Shown here: one piece after another, positions 60,963 to 64,000 of the stretch
Layout of the letters: each line of letters starts with the position of its first letter
Position numbering within the stretch: the first letter of the stretch is position 1
Assembly (NCBI GenBank): GCA_963768885.1
Contig: CAVYJN010000007.1
Coordinates: 434,001 to 498,000, forward strand
Length of the DNA stretch: 64,000 nucleotides
Source of the DNA: DASRIA01 sp963768885
Lineage (GTDB): Bacteria > Actinomycetota > Thermoleophilia > Solirubrobacterales > JBBDJG01
Reading direction: 5' to 3'
Translations under genes and position numbers: made by a program
The notes under the pieces: generated by a model
The model's database searches: none
Told to the model about the DNA's origin: nothing
Seen by the model: only the letters and a program-made list of their open reading frames with translations

Positions 60963-61645
60963 CAGGCGGCGCGGTCGCGCAGCAGCAGCGCGGCGACGCG
61001 CAGGTCGTGCGGCGTCGTCACCTTGAGATTCTCGCGAGGAGCCTCGACGATTCGCACGTCGCCGCCGACCGCCTCCACCAGCTGGGCGTCGTCGTAGGCC
61101 CGCTCGAGATCGCCCCGCTCGACCGCTGAGCTGAGCGCGGCGAACGTGAACACCTGCGGAGTCTGGACCGCCCACAGGCGGCTTCGCTCCAGCGTCGCGA
61201 TCACGCGGCCGCCGGCATCGGCCTCCTTGATCGTGTCGACCGCGCGCGCCGCCGCCACCACGCCGTCACAACCCCAGCGGCGCAGTCGCGCCACGCAGCG
61301 GTCGATCAGCTCGGCGGTGACCAGCGGCCGCGCCGCGTCGTGCACCAGCACCTCGTCCGACGAGGCGGCCAGCTCGAGCGCCTTCGCCACCGACTGCGAG
61401 CGGCTCGTGCCGCCCGTCGCGACGGTCACGGCGAGCGACGGCGCCGCGGCCGACGCGAGCGCGGCGACCTCCTCCTCGAGCCCGGGAGGCGCAGCGATCA
61501 CCGCTCGATCGACGGTGCTGGCGGCATCCATGGCGAGCAGGCTCCAGGCCATCAACGGCCTGCCCGCCACGTCTACGATCGCCTTCGGCGTGTCGGCGCC
61601 CAGGCGCCCCCCCGCGCCGGCCGCCGCCAGGAGGGCGGTAGCCAA
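60962..61645 (-). CDS. ispD: 2-C-methyl-D-erythritol 4-phosphate cytidylyltransferase
   Basis: The 227 residues: ALLAAAGAGGRLGADTPKAIVDVAGRPL (nucleotide-binding loop with Gly, Arg and Lys), VATGGTSRSQSVAKAL, VHDAARPLVT, and the end VRIVEAPRENLKVTTPHDL. It makes CDP-methylerythritol in the MEP pathway. The start is a TTG 6 nt after the carD stop, so translation is coupled. Confidence 0.92.
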   Translation of the reverse strand: MATALLAAAGAGGRLGADTPKAIVDVAGRPLMAWSLLAMDAASTVDRAVIAAPPGLEEEVAALASAAAPSLAVTVATGGTSRSQSVAKALELAASSDEVLVHDAARPLVTAELIDRCVARLRRWGCDGVVAAARAVDTIKEADAGGRVIATLERSRLWAVQTPQVFTFAALSSAVERGDLERAYDDAQLVEAVGGDVRIVEAPRENLKVTTPHDLRVAALLLRDRAA

Positions 61646-61651
61646 GGCGCG

Positions 61652-62179
61652 CTAGTTGGCTGCTCCCGCCCGCTCCGTGTTGGTCTCCTCGAGCAGGTCG
61701 TCGAGGTAGTCCTCCGCGTCCTTCTCCTCCATGTCGAGCGCGTACATCAGCTCGGACGCCAGGATCTTCTTGGCGCGCGTGAACATCTGCTTCTCCCCCG
61801 TGGAGAGGCCCTTCTGGAAGTCGCGTATCGCGAGATTGCGCACGACCTCGGCCAACTCGAACACGTCCCCCGTCTTCATCTTGTCGCGGTTGTGCTTGAA
61901 GCGCCGGTTCCAGTTCTTCGGCATCTGGCTCATGTCGTCCCGCAGGACGGCCAGCACCCGCTCGACCTCCTCCTCGCCGATCACGCGCCGCAGGCCCGCC
62001 CGTCCCGCGCTGTCGCTCGGCACCATCACCGTCATGTCGTTGTGCAGGATCTTGATCGTGAGGTACTCGCGCACCTCGCCGATCATCTCCTTCTTCTCCT
62101 TCTTCAGGACCTTCCCGGCGCCGTGGTGCGGATACACGACCTTGTCACCAACCTTGTAGTTGATGACGATGGCCTCCAC
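61652..62179 (-). CDS. carD: CarD-family transcription regulator
   Basis: The N-terminal RNA-polymerase-interacting Tudor-like domain (KVGDKVVYPHHGAGKVLKKE) and the C-terminal helical DNA-binding domain (MPKNWNRRFKHNRDKMKTGD, KKILASELMYAL) are both present at 175 residues. The family stabilises open promoter complexes, mainly for rRNA genes. The GTG start used here has no well-placed Shine-Dalgarno. An in-frame ATT at 62216-62218 lies 5 nt after AGGAGG and would add 13 residues. Confidence 0.92.
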   Translation of the reverse strand: MEAIVINYKVGDKVVYPHHGAGKVLKKEKKEMIGEVREYLTIKILHNDMTVMVPSDSAGRAGLRRVIGEEEVERVLAVLRDDMSQMPKNWNRRFKHNRDKMKTGDVFELAEVVRNLAIRDFQKGLSTGEKQMFTRAKKILASELMYALDMEEKDAEDYLDDLLEETNTERAGAAN

Positions 62180-62223
62180 TTCGACTGCGCCGTTCTCCTC
62201 TTGTATTGCCTCGGGAATGGTGT

Positions 62224-62229
62224 CCTCCT
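62224..62229 (-). promoter_or_regulatory. strong Shine-Dalgarno pointing to an ATT start for carD
   Basis: AGGAGG on the minus strand sits 5 nt upstream of an in-frame ATT and 44 nt upstream of the first in-frame GTG, so the site fits the ATT much better. Confidence 0.5.
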
Positions 62230-62263
62230 TTGGTTCTGCTCGTGTTTCGATGGCGAGCGCGGC

Positions 62264-63373
62264 CTACGTCTGCAGGTAGCGGTCGACAAGGTTGATCTCC
62301 TGCAGCCGGCGAAGTCCCTCGCGGATCTCCTTCGCCCGCAGCTCACCGACGCCCTCGACAGCCTCCAACTCGTCCGCCGTCGCGGCCAGCATCACGTCGA
62401 AGCTTCCAAACTCGCGCACCACGCTCTCGACCGCCATCTCGGGCAGGCGGGGGATGCGCCCGAGGATGCGGTAACCGCGCGGGGTGACCGGAAAGTCCAG
62501 GGTGTTCAGCTTGCGGTCGTAGCCCATCAGCTCTCCCAGGCGCCCGAAGTCGAGCAGGTCCTGGTTGGGCAGCCGGGGCAGCGACTCCATCACCGCGGCG
62601 AACGCCTCCTCGGAGTGGTCGACGATGTAGTCCTTGACGAGCGCGGAGCGATCGGCGGCGACGCCGGTCAGCATCTCCTCGAGCTGCATCTCGATCAGGC
62701 GCCCCTCGGTGCCGAGCTCGACGATGTAGCGCTCGATCTCGACCGCCATGCGGGTGACCATCTCGGAGCGCTGGAGCACGGTGAGGGCGTCGTGCAGCGT
62801 GACGCCGCCCTCGAACTCGAGGGCGGTGAGCCGCATCGACACCTGGTCGAAGCGGGCGCGGTACTTGTCGAGCGTCGCGAGCGCCTGGTTGGCCTTCGCG
62901 AGCACGGCGGGAATCTCCTGGAGGACGTACTTGGCGCCGCCGGCGAACAGCGTGACCACCTCGCGGCGCTCCGAGATCGAGACCACGAGCGCGTCGGTCT
63001 GCTTCGAAACGCGCTCCGCGGTGCGGTGCCGCGTCCCCGTCTCACGCGAGAGGATCGTCGGGTCAGGCGTGAGCTGCACGTTCGCCCACATCAGCTTGGT
63101 GGCGCTCTGGGAGACCGCGATCGCCCCGTCCATCTTCGCCAGCTGGTAGAGGAAGGCGGGGGTGTACTCGATGTCGAGCTTGATCCCCCCGGAGAGCAGC
63201 GGCGCAAGGCCGTCCTCGTCGCCGATCACGATCAGCGCCCCGGTTCGCGCGAGCACGCAGTTGTCGATCCCCTCCCTGAGCGCCGTGCCCGGCGCGACCA
63301 TCTCCAGTGCTCTTAGGAGTCGGGGTTCTTGACGAGAATGAAGTTCCTCGATTAGCTCTTCCCCAACTCGCAT
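62264..63373 (-). CDS. disA: DNA integrity scanning diadenylate cyclase DisA
   Basis: From the ATG at 63371-63373 the product is 369 residues. The DAC domain has GALIVIGDEDGLAPL, the catalytic KMDGAIAVS (DGA motif) and SRETGTRHRTAERVS (RHR motif). A helical linker and a C-terminal helix-hairpin-helix region (ELEAVEGVGELRAKEIREGL) follow. It joins two ATP into cyclic di-AMP and senses branched DNA. It lies next to radA, as in Bacillus. Its product is the ligand of the two riboswitches in this window. Confidence 0.95.
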   Translation of the reverse strand: MRVGEELIEELHSRQEPRLLRALEMVAPGTALREGIDNCVLARTGALIVIGDEDGLAPLLSGGIKLDIEYTPAFLYQLAKMDGAIAVSQSATKLMWANVQLTPDPTILSRETGTRHRTAERVSKQTDALVVSISERREVVTLFAGGAKYVLQEIPAVLAKANQALATLDKYRARFDQVSMRLTALEFEGGVTLHDALTVLQRSEMVTRMAVEIERYIVELGTEGRLIEMQLEEMLTGVAADRSALVKDYIVDHSEEAFAAVMESLPRLPNQDLLDFGRLGELMGYDRKLNTLDFPVTPRGYRILGRIPRLPEMAVESVVREFGSFDVMLAATADELEAVEGVGELRAKEIREGLRRLQEINLVDRYLQT

Positions 63374-63459
63374 GGACGTCCAATGATGGCAAAAGTTCGC
63401 TCGTTGCGCGGTGCGGCCGGTCGACGCCGCGTCACGCCGGTGAACTCGCCTCCGCGGGC

Positions 63460-64000
63460 CTAGGCCGCGCGGCTGCGCCCGGCCCGGTCGCCCAGCGCCG
63501 CGTCGAGCGCCTTGGCGAGCGTCGGAGCCGGCACCGCCAGGCCCCTCGCCGCGGCGGAGAGATCGTCGTTCCCGCAGCGCGCGGGCAGGACGATCTGCTC
63601 GATGCCGAAACGCGCCGCCTCCTCGAGGCGGCGGTCGGCGTGGGCCACGTAGCGAAGCTCGCCGGTCAGCCCCACCTCGCCGAAGCACCCCGACGGCGCT
63701 CCGCTCTGCGAGAGCGGCTCGTCACGTGCCGCCGAGGCGATCGCCATCGCGACCGCGAGGTCGGCGCCGGGCTCCTCGATCCGCACGCCGCCGGCGACGT
63801 TCACGAAGACGTCGGCCGAGCCGAGCGACGGGCCTCCGTGGCGTGCCAGCACCGCGAGGATCATGCTCAGCCGGTTGCGGTCGATGCCGTTCGCGACCCG
63901 GCGCGGAGGCACGACGTCGGTCGGCGCGACCAGCGCCTGGACCTCGACCAGCAGCGGCCGCGTGCCCTCCATCGCGCAGAGGATGCAGGAGCCGGGCACC
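63460..64000 (-). CDS. radA: DNA repair protein RadA, C-terminal part (runs off the window)
   Basis: The visible part is the Lon-protease-like domain: SCILCAMEGTRPLLVEVQALV, VANGIDRNRLSMILAVLARH, and GVRIEEPGADLAVAMAIASA, then FGEVGLTGELRYV and an Ala/Arg-rich end. The RecA-like ATPase and zinc finger lie beyond the right edge. RadA drives branch migration in recombination. The 86-bp gap to disA holds nothing notable. Confidence 0.9.
   Translation of the reverse strand, partial: VPGSCILCAMEGTRPLLVEVQALVAPTDVVPPRRVANGIDRNRLSMILAVLARHGGPSLGSADVFVNVAGGVRIEEPGADLAVAMAIASAARDEPLSQSGAPSGCFGEVGLTGELRYVAHADRRLEEAARFGIEQIVLPARCGNDDLSAAARGLAVPAPTLAKALDAALGDRAGRSRAA

Noticed and set aside
1..64000. CRISPR arrays, insertion sequences, prophage, toxin-antitoxin or defence systems
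   Set aside because: I saw no regular repeat-spacer series, transposase motifs, integrase, terminal inverted repeats or phage genes; the content is mostly core metabolism.

Overview
The window is high-GC DNA (roughly 70 % by eye) from a free-living actinobacterium. Thermoleophilia/Solirubrobacterales is the most likely group. The signs are paired F420-type luciferase-like oxidoreductases, CarD, an A2-type cytochrome oxidase operon, 'MSQEN' SnoaL-like proteins, secreted PD40 propellers with a shared 'RPKGATPL...GVFVP' domain, and many genes whose -10 hexamer lies 6-8 nt before the start codon (leaderless transcripts). I see no rRNA, CRISPR array, prophage or transposase. One tRNA (Thr-UGU) is present.

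Layout. 1-4.4 kb: copper-handling CopC-CopD with two associated secreted proteins, then three small membrane proteins. 4.5-8.2 kb: a c-di-AMP (ydaO-type) riboswitch before an RTX-like secreted protein, a GVFVP-domain protein, a PD40 propeller, and decayed SnoaL-like modules. 8.2-14.5 kb: a DUF59 protein, the fxsA operon, a MarP-like protease, a lipoprotein, an SRPBCC protein and an FHA protein. 14.5-27.2 kb: gltB, a ParA-like ATPase with an SDR, the lysA-hom-thrC-thrB operon, a hydrolase and lgt. 27.3-31.5 kb: an M23 peptidase behind a second c-di-AMP riboswitch, an SDR, a cupin and a cation-diffusion exporter. 31.5-39.8 kb: a fatty-acid beta-oxidation block (three acyl-CoA dehydrogenases, thiolase, 3-hydroxyacyl-CoA dehydrogenase) with the same 16-bp palindrome at both ends. 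40-44.3 kb: a CBS-domain membrane protein, an ECF sigma factor with a candidate anti-sigma, and a PlsC-GpsA fusion. 44.4-47.4 kb: two fused PD40/GVFVP proteins. 47.4-54 kb: tRNA-Thr and the terminal oxidase operon with cupredoxins, cytochrome c and USP-like proteins. 54-56.5 kb: two divergent F420-type oxidoreductases. 56.6-64 kb: radA-disA-carD-ispD-PHP-ispF-cysS-rlmB-sigH, an order closely matching Bacillus.

How the genes connect. DisA makes c-di-AMP, and two distant genes here (the RTX-like protein and the M23 cell-wall hydrolase) carry c-di-AMP riboswitches, so the window holds both synthesis and readout of that signal. The palindromes suggest one regulator for the beta-oxidation genes. 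The oxidase operon puts three copies of a USP-like domain next to subunits I-III.

Sequence quality. At least eight otherwise normal genes (copC-copD, the 9-kb CrtC-like gene, gltB, thrC, lgt, an acyl-CoA dehydrogenase, a PD40 protein, probably an SDR) are broken by single-base shifts, mostly one extra base in or near G/C runs. This looks more like indel errors in the assembly than biological decay, and I annotate those genes as single loci. Motifs, frames and overlaps were read from the sequence; functions rest on family knowledge; no database search was run.
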